Positions 53,211-62,411 of a stretch of DNA of 64,000 nt are shown here, piece by piece. The notes beneath the pieces are model-generated. The model worked only from the letters and a program-made list of their open reading frames with translations. It ran no database searches and was not told the origin of the DNA. Position 1 is the stretch's first letter; every line of letters starts with the position of its first letter. Both the position numbers and the translations under genes were made by a program. Origin of the DNA: Pseudarthrobacter phenanthrenivorans (GTDB taxonomy: Bacteria; Actinomycetota; Actinomycetes; Actinomycetales; Micrococcaceae); assembly GCF_000813845.1 (NCBI RefSeq), contig NZ_JWTB01000027.1, positions 1 through 64,000 of the forward strand, given 5' to 3'.

Positions 53211-54587
53211 ATGACCCGAGCCATTTTTGCGCGACCGCTGACTGTGCAACGACCTGACAAGGATTCCGCCATTTCCACCGACGCTCTCTTCGGAAATCTC
53301 ACCCGGATCCGCAATGTCATCCTCCCCGCTCCGGTCCGGCGCGGGCTGAACACCGGGCGCGGCCTGCTGGGCGGCTTCATCGTGGTCCACCTGGTCTTCC
53401 TGGTCTTCGCCGCGTCGCTGTCCCTGCGGGGCGAGGCCTTCAGCGACACCTTCATCTACCGCGAGTGGGCCATGGCCGGCTTCAACGACGCGAACCTGAG
53501 CGGCGGCCCCAGTCCCTGGGTCTACCCCATCCTGGCGCTTATCCCCATGGCCATCGCCGGCCTGGCGGGGCCTGGACCGTTCTTCTTCCTCTGGGTCCTC
53601 ATGACCACGCTCCTCAACGGCTGGGCGCTGCTGAAACTGACTGAACGCGGCCGCGACAACCAGGCCATTCCGGCCGGCTGGTGGTGGCTGGCTTTCACCT
53701 TCCTGATGGGCTGGCTTGGCTTCGCCCGTGTGGACGGCCTTACGGCCCCCCTGGTTTTGGTGGCCCTGGCCTACGGCGTGAAGCGACCCTTCATCGCCTC
53801 GGTCCTGCTGGCCATCGGCACGTGGGTCAAGGTCTGGCCCGCCGCCATCATGCTGGCCCTGTTCGCGGTGGTGAAGAACCGCCTGCTGGTGGTCCTGGCA
53901 GGAATTGCGGCGACGGCGGGCGTCGTTGCGCTGGCAGCAGCCCTGGGCAGCGTCCCCAAGTTGCTGAACTTCCTCACCCAGCAGGGCGACCGCGGCATGC
54001 AGCTCGAAGCCACCTTCACCACGCCCTGGCTCTGGCTCTCCGTCCTGAACGTGGGCGGCTCCCGGATGTACATGAACACGGACATCAACTCCATGCAGGT
54101 GGACGGCCCCGGCACCGCCACCATGTCCGTGCTGATGCAGCCCCTGCTGGTCCTGGCCGCCCTGCTGGTGGCCGGGCTGACCTTCTGGGCCCTGCACAAC
54201 GGCAAGCAGCACAAGGTGGCCGGCGGCGTGGACCGCACCGAACTGCTCCTGGCCGGCGCCCTCACGCTGGCCACCGCCTTCGTGGTGTTCAACAAGGTTG
54301 GGTCCCCGCAGTTCATGGTCTGGCTGGGCCCCGCCGTCGCGGTAGGCCTGGCGCACAGCTGGCGCGAATGGCGCGTCCCGGCCGCCATGCTGATCGCGAT
54401 CGCCGTGGCCACGTACTTCATCTACCCGCTGTTCTACGACGCCCTCAGCCACAACAACCCGTGGATGGCCCTGGTGCTGACCATCAGGAACGTCCTGCTG
54501 GTGGTCCTGTTCCTGTGGAGCGTCCGGCGCCTGTACTCCCTGGGCCGGAAGACCGCCGTGCCCGCCCCCGCGCTCAAGGAGTCCTGA
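53211..54587 (+). CDS. GT87-like (DUF2029) polyprenol-phosphate mannosyltransferase, tandem copy 1
   Basis: Multi-spanning membrane protein (458 residues from ATG 53211, about 11 helices). GT87-type features: TFIYREWAMAGF, ARVDGLTAPLVLVALAYG, IGTWVKVWPAA (~197-207), RGMQLEATFTTPWLWLS (~262-278) and VFNKVGSPQFMVWLGP. Such enzymes use polyprenyl-phospho-mannose to extend lipomannan-type glycans on the outer membrane face. The ATG has no ribosome site. An ATT at 53271, 7 bases after AAGGA and starting IST..., may be the true start. Paralogous to the next gene. Confidence 0.8.
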   Translation: MTRAIFARPLTVQRPDKDSAISTDALFGNLTRIRNVILPAPVRRGLNTGRGLLGGFIVVHLVFLVFAASLSLRGEAFSDTFIYREWAMAGFNDANLSGGPSPWVYPILALIPMAIAGLAGPGPFFFLWVLMTTLLNGWALLKLTERGRDNQAIPAGWWWLAFTFLMGWLGFARVDGLTAPLVLVALAYGVKRPFIASVLLAIGTWVKVWPAAIMLALFAVVKNRLLVVLAGIAATAGVVALAAALGSVPKLLNFLTQQGDRGMQLEATFTTPWLWLSVLNVGGSRMYMNTDINSMQVDGPGTATMSVLMQPLLVLAALLVAGLTFWALHNGKQHKVAGGVDRTELLLAGALTLATAFVVFNKVGSPQFMVWLGPAVAVGLAHSWREWRVPAAMLIAIAVATYFIYPLFYDALSHNNPWMALVLTIRNVLLVVLFLWSVRRLYSLGRKTAVPAPALKES

Positions 54588-54615
54588 GATTTCCACGAGG
54601 TTCTTTGACCGCCTG

Positions 54616-55872
54616 GTGGCGGTCCGCAGCAAAGTCCTGCCGGCGAAGGTGGTGGACTGGTTCGCCCGTCCGTCCAGCGTGTGGTGGGGCTTCGCCGTCG
54701 TCCATCTGTATTTCCTGGGCTGGATGGCGTCCTTCTTCCTGAACGGGGACACGTTCAGCGACACCGAGCAGTACCGGCAGTGGGCCATGGCCGGCTACAA
54801 CCCGGCGGACCTGACCGGCAAGATCAGCCCCTGGGTCTACCCCGTGCTGGCGCAGATCCCCATCTTCCTCGCCAACATCGCCGGGCCAAGCCTGTACCTG
54901 CTGGCCTGGTTCCTGATCATCACACTGCTCAACGCCGTCGGCCTGCTCTACCTGACCCGTGGTCCGCGGAAGGTCACGGGCATCGCCCCGGCCTGGTGGT
55001 GGCTGTTCTTCACCGTCTTCATGGGCTACCTCAGCTTCGCCCGGGTGGAGGGTATTACCGCGCCGATCGTGCTGATTGCCCTGCTCTATGCCGCCGAACG
55101 GCCCGTCGTGGCCGGCGTCCTGCTCAGCATCGCCACCTGGATCAAAGTGTGGCCCGCGGCGGTCCTGGTTCCCATCGTGATCGCCAGCCACAAGCGCATC
55201 CAGGTGGTGCTCGCCGGCGCCGCCGTGACGGCCGCCGTAGCCCTGGGCACCTGGCTGACCGGCGGCCTGCCGCACATCATGGACTTCCTCCTGAACCAGG
55301 GCGAGCGCGGCATGCAGCTCGAGGCCGCCTTCTCCACGCCGTGGGTTTGGCTGAGCGTGTTCCACGTCGCCGGCTCGAAGATGGCGGACAACACGGCCAT
55401 CAACTCCACCGAGGTCTACGGGCCCGGGGCCGCCACCGCCGCTGTCCTGATGCAGCCGCTGCTGGTCCTCGCCGCCGTCATTGCCGCCATCCTGCTGGTC
55501 CGTGCCATGCGGCGCGGCGCCGAACGTGAGGAGCTGTTCCTCGAAGGCTCGCTCATGATGGTCACCGCCTTCATCGTCTTCAACAAGGTGGGCTCGCCGC
55601 AGTTCATCATCTGGCTTGCGCCCGTGATCATCGCAGGCCTGACTCACGACTGGGAGCGCTGGAAAGTCCCCGCTGCCCTGCTGATGGGCATCGCGATGAC
55701 CACGTTCGTGATCTACCCGCTGTTCTATACCCCGCTGATCCACGCCCACCCGGTGATGGCAGCCATCCTCACCACCCGCAACGTGCTTTTGGTGGTGCTG
55801 CTCTGGTGGTCGGTGAAGCGCACCGCCGAACTGGGCCGCAAGACGGCCGCGCAGGTTCCGGCGGGAGCGTAG
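54616..55872 (+). CDS. GT87-like (DUF2029) polyprenol-phosphate mannosyltransferase, tandem copy 2
   Basis: 418 residues from GTG 54616, colinear with the preceding gene: SDTEQYRQWAMAGY, ARVEGITAPIVLIALLYA, IATWIKVWPAA, RGMQLEAAFSTPWVWLS and VFNKVGSPQFIIWLAP recur at matching places. The GTG lacks a ribosome site; ATT 54589, one base behind the upstream gene's stop, sits 7 bases after AAGGAG and would give IST... as in copy 1. A tandem duplication whose products may form a pair or act at successive steps. Confidence 0.8.
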   Translation: MAVRSKVLPAKVVDWFARPSSVWWGFAVVHLYFLGWMASFFLNGDTFSDTEQYRQWAMAGYNPADLTGKISPWVYPVLAQIPIFLANIAGPSLYLLAWFLIITLLNAVGLLYLTRGPRKVTGIAPAWWWLFFTVFMGYLSFARVEGITAPIVLIALLYAAERPVVAGVLLSIATWIKVWPAAVLVPIVIASHKRIQVVLAGAAVTAAVALGTWLTGGLPHIMDFLLNQGERGMQLEAAFSTPWVWLSVFHVAGSKMADNTAINSTEVYGPGAATAAVLMQPLLVLAAVIAAILLVRAMRRGAEREELFLEGSLMMVTAFIVFNKVGSPQFIIWLAPVIIAGLTHDWERWKVPAALLMGIAMTTFVIYPLFYTPLIHAHPVMAAILTTRNVLLVVLLWWSVKRTAELGRKTAAQVPAGA

Positions 55873-55913
55873 CAGGTTAACGGCTGGCAGGCCCGGCGGC
55901 CAGCAGGCCAGGG

Positions 55914-57533
55914 TCAGCGGCTTTCAGTCCGGTCGACGGCGGCCTGGGCGGCGGCAGAACGCCGCGCCGCCCGCCGCTCCATGGCCCACTGCCAGCCGCT
56001 GCGGGCCAGGTCCAGCGGCTTGCCTTCGATCAGCAGTTTGCGGGTGTGCACGTCCAGGACCAGCAGGTAGAACGTGAACGCCAGGGCCGTGAAGAACGCC
56101 AGCGACGACGCGTCGATGGGCAGTTCGACGAAGGACCAGACGGAGAGCTGGTCCTGGGCCCCGAACACCACGAAGAACGTCACGCCCACGTAGAGCGAGC
56201 GGATCTGCCAGTCGTCCCGGATGCCGGTGACGGCAAGGAACGGCAGGAACCACAGGATGTACCAGGGCTGGATGATGGGTGAAAGCATCACGACGGCGGT
56301 GAACGCCAGGGCCATCCGGCGCACGGCCCGCGAGTAGTCGCCGCGGAACATCAGCAGCAGGACCAGGGCGATCGCCGCCCACTTCATGCCGGTCCGCAGC
56401 CAGGTGGCCAGGGTTCCGCCGGGCAGCCCCAGCGCGTTGGCCAGCATCTCCACCTGCTGGCCAATGAAGCCGGACGGCGAATAACCGGTGTAGCCCGGGG
56501 TGGGGTCCATGATGGCCCAGGTCCAGCCGATGCCCAGGTTGTAGGGGACGCCGCTGAGGGCCAGCACGCCGAAGCTGATGCCCGCCGTCGCTCCCCACAT
56601 CAGGAACTTCCGCGGCCACGAGGCTGATGGGCCCGCCCACATGACCCCAATGAAGGGCAGCAGGAGGACCGTGATGGGCTTGATGCCGATGGAGGCGGTG
56701 ACCAGGAGGATGCCCGCCAGGTACCTGCGGGTGGCCGCGAAGTAGACGCCGGCGACGGCGAGGCCCACCATGAGGGCGTCGTTGTGGGCGCTGGCAATGA
56801 AGCTGATAAGGAACAGCGGGTTGGCCACGGAGACCCAGAGTGCCCGCGCACCGTTGATGCCGTGCAGTTCGGCGAGCTTGGGAACATAGATGACGCAGAG
56901 CAGCACGCCGATGCCCGCCAGGAGGCGGAAGAGCAGGACCGAGGCATCGGGCTGGGCACCGGTCAGCCCCACGACGGCGCGCGCCAGCCACAGGAAGTAC
57001 GGCCCGTAGGGTGTCCGGTTTTCCGCCCACGCGGGATCGGCGCCCAGGGCAAACCAGTTGTTGAGGGTGGAAATGCCCACCTCGTACGGGTTCTGGCCCT
57101 CCATCACCAGCCTGCCCTGGCCGGTGTAGGCGTAGACGTCACGGGAAAAGACCGGGACACAGAACATCAGCGGCAGCGACCAGGCGGAGATGGCCAGCAC
57201 CACGGACCGCAGCGCCGACTGGCCCCAGTCCCCCAGCCGCTGGCCCAGGCGCAGCCAGGAACGCATCAGGAGCATGGCGCCGGCGGTCAGCAGGACCGTC
57301 GAAACGGCCACGCCCCAGCCTTCGGTACGGAGCGCGATCACCACGGGCTGCCGGATCATGGGCGATCCGTTGGCGATCCAGCCAGTACCGATGGAGCCGA
57401 CAAACATCATGAGGGCGCCGACGAAACCTTCGAGGGTCGCCACGTAGGCACGGCCCCTGGCGGGCGCGGAGGCGTCAGCCGGAGCGCCCGGCCGGCTTTC
57501 CGACGTCCTGAGGTGTGACCCGCCTGCCGTCAT
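55914..57533 (-). CDS. mptB: MptB-like alpha-1,6-mannosyltransferase (GT87/C-type membrane enzyme)
   Basis: 539 residues, about 13 membrane helices. The MptB/GT-C landmark SRDVYAYTGQGRLVMEGQNPYEVG (split, ~130-153) holds the acidic catalytic loop; NRTPYGPYFLWLARAVVG and SIGIKPITVLLLPF follow. It builds the alpha-1,6-mannan backbone of lipomannan from polyprenyl-phospho-mannose in actinobacteria. Convergent with the two GT87-like genes, so the three probably serve one cell-envelope mannan. Confidence 0.83.
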   Translation of the reverse strand: MTAGGSHLRTSESRPGAPADASAPARGRAYVATLEGFVGALMMFVGSIGTGWIANGSPMIRQPVVIALRTEGWGVAVSTVLLTAGAMLLMRSWLRLGQRLGDWGQSALRSVVLAISAWSLPLMFCVPVFSRDVYAYTGQGRLVMEGQNPYEVGISTLNNWFALGADPAWAENRTPYGPYFLWLARAVVGLTGAQPDASVLLFRLLAGIGVLLCVIYVPKLAELHGINGARALWVSVANPLFLISFIASAHNDALMVGLAVAGVYFAATRRYLAGILLVTASIGIKPITVLLLPFIGVMWAGPSASWPRKFLMWGATAGISFGVLALSGVPYNLGIGWTWAIMDPTPGYTGYSPSGFIGQQVEMLANALGLPGGTLATWLRTGMKWAAIALVLLLMFRGDYSRAVRRMALAFTAVVMLSPIIQPWYILWFLPFLAVTGIRDDWQIRSLYVGVTFFVVFGAQDQLSVWSFVELPIDASSLAFFTALAFTFYLLVLDVHTRKLLIEGKPLDLARSGWQWAMERRAARRSAAAQAAVDRTESR

Positions 57534-57840
57534 GAATATTGGTCCCCTAGCTTGTTACGGCACTGCTCGCCCCAGCTTCAAAAGGCCGCCCTGCAACCCC
57601 GTCATTTTATCAGCCGTGCTTACGGCCGCCCCTGGCCCGGCTGCCCGGCAACGCCACAGTTTGGCAACACAGCTAAGGTAGCGTTGGAAAGGCAGCCGGA
57701 TCATCGGCCCATTCCCTTTCCATCCCATTGTCTTCCACGGCAGTTCGCCTTCCACGGCAGTGCCGGACCCGTGCGCAGCGTGGCGCGCAAAACGTTGCCC
57801 ACCCGCTCTTTCCGCAGAGCCAACTCCCTGGAGCCGCTCC
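57534..57840. other. Intergenic region between mptB-like and SulP genes, no gene recognised
   Basis: 307 bases between divergent genes. In-frame sequence upstream of 57841 has no family similarity, and no strong palindrome or promoter pair was identified. Confidence 0.5.
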
Positions 57841-59340
57841 TTGGCCGTCGCCGACCGCACCCGCCCCATCCGGCAACCGATCACCGTCCTCACGGCGCTG
57901 CGTTCCCCGCGGCAGCTGACCCGCGAGGTCCTGGCCGGGATGGTGACCACCCTGGCCCTGGTCCCGGAAGTCATTTCGTTCTCGATCGTGGCCGGCGTGG
58001 ATCCCATGGTGAGCCTCGTTGCCTCCATCGTGCTGGCCCTGGCCATGTCGGTCCTCGGCGGACGGCCCGGCGTCGTCACGGCCGCAGCCGGATCCGTGGC
58101 CCTGGTGATCGCCCCACTGGTGCACGAACACGGCACCCAGTACGTCCTGCCGGCCGTGCTCCTTGCCGGCGTGATCCAGGTGGTCTTTGGCCTGGCCGGC
58201 CTTGCCCGGCTGATGCGGTTCATTCCGCGGTCCGTGATGATCGGGTTCGTCAATGCCCTGGGCGTGCTGATCTTCATGGCGCAGGTTCCCCATGTCATCA
58301 ACGTTCCATGGCTGGCCTACGTCCTGTTCGCCCTGACGTTCGCCATCATCTTTATCCTTCCGCGCTTCACCAAAGCAGTCCCGTCACCGCTGGTGGCCAT
58401 CGTCGTGGTCACCGCGATCGTCATTCTCGCCGGCCTCACCGTACCCAGCGTCTCAGACGAAGGGCCCCTCACCGGCGCCATGCCCGGGATCACGCCGTTC
58501 CTCTTTCCGTTCACCCTGGAGACGTTCCGGCTGGTCCTGCCCACGGCGCTGAGCGTGGCGTTCGTGGGCCTCATGGAGACCCTGCTGACCGCCAAACTGG
58601 TCGATGACATCACGGACACGCCCTCGCACAAGGGGCGCGAGTCCTGGGCCCTTGGCGTGTCGAACATCCTCGCGGGTTTCTACGGCGGCATCGCAGGCTG
58701 CGCCATGATCGGCCAGACCGTCCTCAATGTGAAGACCGGCCAGGCCCGCACCCGGATTTCGACGTTCGTGGCCGGACTGTTCCTGCTGGCCCTGGTGACC
58801 GGGCTGAGCTCCATCATGGGACAGATCCCCATGGTGGCCCTGGCCGCCGTCATGATGGTCGTCGCGGTCACCACCGTGGACTGGCACAGCGTCAAACCGT
58901 CCACTTTGAAGCGGATGCCCATCCCGGAGACGCTGGTCATGGGCGTCACGGTCGCCGTCGTGGTGCTCACGGGCAACCTGGCCTATGGCGTCCTGGCGGG
59001 CGTCATCCTCGCCATGGTGCTGTTCGCCCGCCGCGTCGCCCACGTCATCAGTGTGGAGCGAAGCCTGGCCGGCGACGGCGGCAGCGTCCGCTACGAGGTG
59101 GTGGGGCCGCTGTTTTTCGGCAGCAGCAACGACCTGGTGGAACATTTCGCTTACGCCGACGATCCCGGCTCGGTGACCATCGACCTCAGCCGCGCGCAGA
59201 TCTGGGACGCCTCCACCGTGGCCGCCCTGGACTCGATCGAAACCAAGTACGCGGACCACGGCGCCACCGTTGCCATTGTGGGACTCGATGAGCGCAGTAC
59301 CGGCTTCCACCGCCGCCTGACAGGCCATCTGGGGTCCTGA
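57841..59340 (+). CDS. SulP-family anion transporter with STAS domain
   Basis: 499 residues from TTG 57841 (GGAG upstream); a longer frame from 57760 begins with Pro/Arg/Ser-rich sequence that is not family-like. About 12 membrane segments: LAGMVTTLALVPEVISFSIVAGVDPMVSL is the SulP N-terminal signature, and GIAGCAMIGQTVLNVKTGQARTRIST mid-protein. A C-terminal STAS domain (~395-499) includes FFGSSNDLVEHF and the conserved IDLSRAQIWDAST loop. Likely imports sulfate or bicarbonate. Confidence 0.88.
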   Translation: MAVADRTRPIRQPITVLTALRSPRQLTREVLAGMVTTLALVPEVISFSIVAGVDPMVSLVASIVLALAMSVLGGRPGVVTAAAGSVALVIAPLVHEHGTQYVLPAVLLAGVIQVVFGLAGLARLMRFIPRSVMIGFVNALGVLIFMAQVPHVINVPWLAYVLFALTFAIIFILPRFTKAVPSPLVAIVVVTAIVILAGLTVPSVSDEGPLTGAMPGITPFLFPFTLETFRLVLPTALSVAFVGLMETLLTAKLVDDITDTPSHKGRESWALGVSNILAGFYGGIAGCAMIGQTVLNVKTGQARTRISTFVAGLFLLALVTGLSSIMGQIPMVALAAVMMVVAVTTVDWHSVKPSTLKRMPIPETLVMGVTVAVVVLTGNLAYGVLAGVILAMVLFARRVAHVISVERSLAGDGGSVRYEVVGPLFFGSSNDLVEHFAYADDPGSVTIDLSRAQIWDASTVAALDSIETKYADHGATVAIVGLDERSTGFHRRLTGHLGS

Positions 59341-59354
59341 GCCGGCCGGACCCA

Positions 59355-59386
59355 AGGGGCGGGCCGGAAGGTACGACGCCGCCCCT
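59355..59386. terminator. Hairpin between convergent SulP and DAO genes
   Basis: Arms AGGGGCGG (59355-59362) and CCGCCCCT (59379-59386) with a 16-base loop, between stops at 59340 and 59398. Possible bidirectional terminator, no T-run. Confidence 0.45.
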
Positions 59387-59397
59387 CTGCCGGAGAA

Positions 59398-60519
59398 CTA
59401 GGAGAAGCGTCCCGGCCGGAAGGTGGCCAGCATGGGGTGCTTCTTTCCGGTCAGGATCTCGCCGGCCAGCAGTTCACCGGCGATGAGGCCCAGGGTGGCC
59501 CCGGAGTGGGTGAACGCCACGAAGCAGCCGGGAACCTGGCCCAGTTCGCCCAGGACCGGTTCGCCGTCGCCCGGGATCGGCTTGTAGCCCATCTTCCAGG
59601 AGGCGGGCTTGAGTTCGGGGTTGCCCGCCACGAGCTTGGAGGCTTCGTCGGCCAGTTCCTGGACCACCTCGTCGGGGATGGTGAATGAACCATCGGCGTG
59701 CTCGGTGATGTGCTCCTCATACCAGTCGTGGTCCAGGGCGAACGTGCCGCCCGGGTTGGGCCGCAGGGCTGCGCGCGGCGTGTTCATCACGGCGGCAACC
59801 TGGTGCTGGACCTGCTTGGTCACCACCAGCATGGACACCGGCGAACCGTTGGGAATCTGCACACCAAGAGGAGCGACGACGGCGGGCGTCGCTGCGCCGC
59901 AGGCCACCAGCACGGCGTCGGCCGGGTAGGTCCCGCCGGACGCTGTCTCCACGCCCGTGGTACGGCCACCCTCCACCATGACGGAGGCCTTGCCCGCGTT
60001 CAGGACCAGTTCGCCGCCGCGGGAGTGGAACTCCTCCATCAGGAAGTCGATCAGGTCCGGCAGGCTGACCCAGCCTTCGCCGGGGTTGAAGATGGCGTTT
60101 TCGGGGACGGCGCCGGCGTCGATCCCGGGGGTCAAGGAGGCGATCTCCTCCGGGGCAACGAGCTTGGAGTCGTAGCCGATGGACTTTTCGTAGGCGTGGC
60201 GGGCTTCGGTGGCCGCGCGCTCCCCCCCGGCGTTCCACATCAGTCCGCCGCCGAACTGCAGCCATTCCCGGCTGGGGTCCGCGGCGAACAGGGTGCGGTA
60301 GCGGTCCACGCCGGCCACCCGCAGCTGGTGGTAGGGGGTGGACCGTTCACCGGCGGAGTTGAGCCAGGACAGCGAGCGGCCGCTGGCTTCGCTGGCCAGG
60401 CCGCGTTCGGTCAGCAGGATGACGGATGCTCCCTCGCGGAGCAGGTGCACGGCGGTGGAGACGCCCAGGATGCCGCCCCCGATGACGGCGACGCGCTTGG
60501 TGGATGCTGCAGAGGACAT
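59398..60519 (-). CDS. FAD-dependent oxidoreductase (DAO / D-amino-acid dehydrogenase-like)
   Basis: 373 residues. FAD motif VAVIGGGILGVSTAVHLL (10-27) with E39, then SGRSLSWLNSAGE, a mid-protein substrate domain, and C-terminal GDGEPVLGELGQVPGCFVAFTHSGATLG closing the FAD site. DAO-family members oxidise D-amino acids, sarcosine, opines or glycated amines. Last gene of an amino-acid-type ABC operon, which supports an amine or imino acid substrate. Confidence 0.87.
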   Translation of the reverse strand: MSSAASTKRVAVIGGGILGVSTAVHLLREGASVILLTERGLASEASGRSLSWLNSAGERSTPYHQLRVAGVDRYRTLFAADPSREWLQFGGGLMWNAGGERAATEARHAYEKSIGYDSKLVAPEEIASLTPGIDAGAVPENAIFNPGEGWVSLPDLIDFLMEEFHSRGGELVLNAGKASVMVEGGRTTGVETASGGTYPADAVLVACGAATPAVVAPLGVQIPNGSPVSMLVVTKQVQHQVAAVMNTPRAALRPNPGGTFALDHDWYEEHITEHADGSFTIPDEVVQELADEASKLVAGNPELKPASWKMGYKPIPGDGEPVLGELGQVPGCFVAFTHSGATLGLIAGELLAGEILTGKKHPMLATFRPGRFS

Positions 60520-60591
60520 TGGTGTCCCTTTCTGTGGGAAATCGTGATGGTGAAGGACGCGGACGGCGCCCCGCGGAAGGGAGGGGGTACG

Positions 60592-61635
60592 TCAGGCCAG
60601 GGCGTGGATGCCCTCGATGACCTTCAGGACTTCGAGCGGTCCGGCCGGATCCACGGGCACTGGCCCCTGGCCGCGCAAGGCTGCGGCCAGCTGCACATAG
60701 AACTGCGGGTAGCCGCCACGTTCGGGGGCGACGGGTTCGGCGGCCCCGTCGGTCCCCAGGAGCCCCCAATGTTCCTGGGGCTCCAGTCCGTAGGCCGGAT
60801 CCGACGGGACCACCCCTGCTGCGAGGGCAGGTTCCTGGCCGTCCAGGCCCCACTTGGTATAGCCCGCGCGGGAGCCCAGGACATGGAAGCGGGCACCGGC
60901 CTGGGCGGCCATGCCGTTCATCCAGAGCCGTGTCCGGACGCCGGATGCGTGCAGCAGGGATACAAAGGCCTCCGTGTCCGCTGCGTCCGGGTGCGGCCCG
61001 CGGTTGGCCGTCTCGCCGTAGCTCCGTTCAACCGGGCCGAACAGCTCGATGGCCTGGTCGATCAGGTGCGCGCCGAGGTCGTGCAGGATGCCGCCGCCTT
61101 CGGCGAGGGACACCGTGTCCCGCCAATTCCCGAAGCCTTCCGGACGCCACCATTCAAACCGCGACTCAAAGCTGGCGACCTCGCCAAGTGCTCCGGACGC
61201 CAGCACCTTCCGCAGGGTGAGGAAGTCGGCGTCCCACCGGCGGTTCTGGAACACCGTAAGCTGCACGCCGCCGTCGGCCGCCCTGCTGATCAGCTCCCCG
61301 CCCAGGGCGGATGTGGGGACGAACGGCTTGTCCACCACCACATTCAGCCCGTGGGCGATGGCTGTTGCCGCCAGCCCGTAATGGGTGTGCGGCGGGGTGC
61401 CGAGGATGACCAGGTCGAGGTCCGCGGCGACGGCGAAGAGTTCCTCCGGCGTCGCCACGATCCGGGCCTGCGGGTAGAGGCGTGCCGCCTCGGCCGCCCG
61501 CCCCGGGTGGGAGGTGACGATGGCATCGAGGGAGAAGTCCGGGTTGGCGGCGATCAGCGGTGCGTGGAACACCTTGCCGGAGATGCCAAAGCCGACGACG
61601 GCGGTCCGGATGGGTGCCGCTGCAGCCACCGCCAT
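60592..61635 (-). CDS. Gfo/Idh/MocA-family oxidoreductase
   Basis: 347 residues. NAD loop VVGFGISGKVFHAPL (13-27), EKP-type motif as VVVDKPFVPTS (~98-108), and the catalytic Asp/His region LAEGGGILHDLGAHLIDQA (~178-196). This VFHAPLI subgroup includes YulF/YdgJ-like dehydrogenases of unclear substrate. The ATG shares one base with the ATPase stop (TGATG). Context: amine or sugar-amine catabolism. Confidence 0.88.
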   Translation of the reverse strand: MAVAAAAPIRTAVVGFGISGKVFHAPLIAANPDFSLDAIVTSHPGRAAEAARLYPQARIVATPEELFAVAADLDLVILGTPPHTHYGLAATAIAHGLNVVVDKPFVPTSALGGELISRAADGGVQLTVFQNRRWDADFLTLRKVLASGALGEVASFESRFEWWRPEGFGNWRDTVSLAEGGGILHDLGAHLIDQAIELFGPVERSYGETANRGPHPDAADTEAFVSLLHASGVRTRLWMNGMAAQAGARFHVLGSRAGYTKWGLDGQEPALAAGVVPSDPAYGLEPQEHWGLLGTDGAAEPVAPERGGYPQFYVQLAAALRGQGPVPVDPAGPLEVLKVIEGIHALA

Positions 61636-62411
61636 CAGAGCACCTCGGAGAGGAAGCGCTGGAGGCGTTCGCTGCGGGGGTTGTCGAAGAGCTGGGCGGG
61701 TGTTCCTGCTTCCACGACTTCGCCTTCGTCCATGAAGACCACCTGGTCTGCGACTTTGCGGGCGAAGCCCATTTCGTGGGTGACCACCAGCATGGTCATG
61801 CCGCGGCGGCCCAGGCCCGCCATCAGGTTCAGGACACCTTTGACCAGTTCGGGGTCCAGGGCGCTGGTGGCTTCGTCGAAGAGCATGACTTCGGGTTCCA
61901 TGGCCAGGGCACGGGCGATGGCGACGCGCTGCTGCTGGCCGCCGGAGAGGTCGCGTGGCCGGTGGTCGGCGCGTTCGGCCAGGCCCACCTCGGCGAGCCG
62001 GCGCCGGGCGCGTTCCATGGCCTGGGCCTTCGGCATGCCCTTGACGCTCCAGAGGGCCAGGGCAACGTTCTCTTCCGCGGTGTGGTCCGGGAAGAGGTTG
62101 AAGTGCTGGAAGACCATGCCGATGCGGGTGCGCAGGGTATCCGGGTTGACGGTGAGCGCGCTTTCGCCGGCGAGCAGCACGTCACCGCTTTTGGGTTCGT
62201 GCAGCCGGTTGATGCCGCGCAGCAGGGTGGACTTGCCCGATCCCGAGGGGCCAATGATGCAGGTGGTGGTTCCAGGGGCGACCGTGAGGCTGACGTTGCG
62301 CAGCACCTCGATGTCGCCGTAGGCCATGGTCAGGTTGCGCAGTTCCAGGCTTGAGCCGTGGAAGGCCTGGACGTCGGGCGCCGCGGTGGTGGTGGGGGTT
62401 GGGGTTTTCAT
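61635..62411 (-). CDS. Amino-acid-type ABC transporter ATP-binding protein
   Basis: 258 residues. Walker A GPSGSGKST (54-62), Q-loop VFQHFNLFPDH (100-110), signature LSGGQQQR (155-162), Walker B VMLFDEATSALD (175-186) and switch His in VVTHEMGFA. Clearly the GlnQ/HisP class. ATG overlaps the permease TGA (ATGA at 62408-62411). Confidence 0.93.
   Translation of the reverse strand: MKTPTPTTTAAPDVQAFHGSSLELRNLTMAYGDIEVLRNVSLTVAPGTTTCIIGPSGSGKSTLLRGINRLHEPKSGDVLLAGESALTVNPDTLRTRIGMVFQHFNLFPDHTAEENVALALWSVKGMPKAQAMERARRRLAEVGLAERADHRPRDLSGGQQQRVAIARALAMEPEVMLFDEATSALDPELVKGVLNLMAGLGRRGMTMLVVTHEMGFARKVADQVVFMDEGEVVEAGTPAQLFDNPRSERLQRFLSEVL

Noticed and set aside
53175..54788. 537-residue minus-strand open frame opposite the first GT87-like gene
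   Set aside because: Composition is that of a shadow frame; the plus strand encodes a clear membrane enzyme with paralogue next door.
55883..55904. GCTGGC/GCCAGC hairpin between the second GT87-like and mptB-like genes
   Set aside because: Six-base arms in GC-rich DNA are expected by chance; not strong enough to call a terminator.
59698..62322. 874-residue plus-strand open frame
   Set aside because: It is antisense to the DAO, Idh-like and ATPase genes, is low complexity (Gly/Val/His/Gln-rich) and shows no family motif; a GC-bias shadow.
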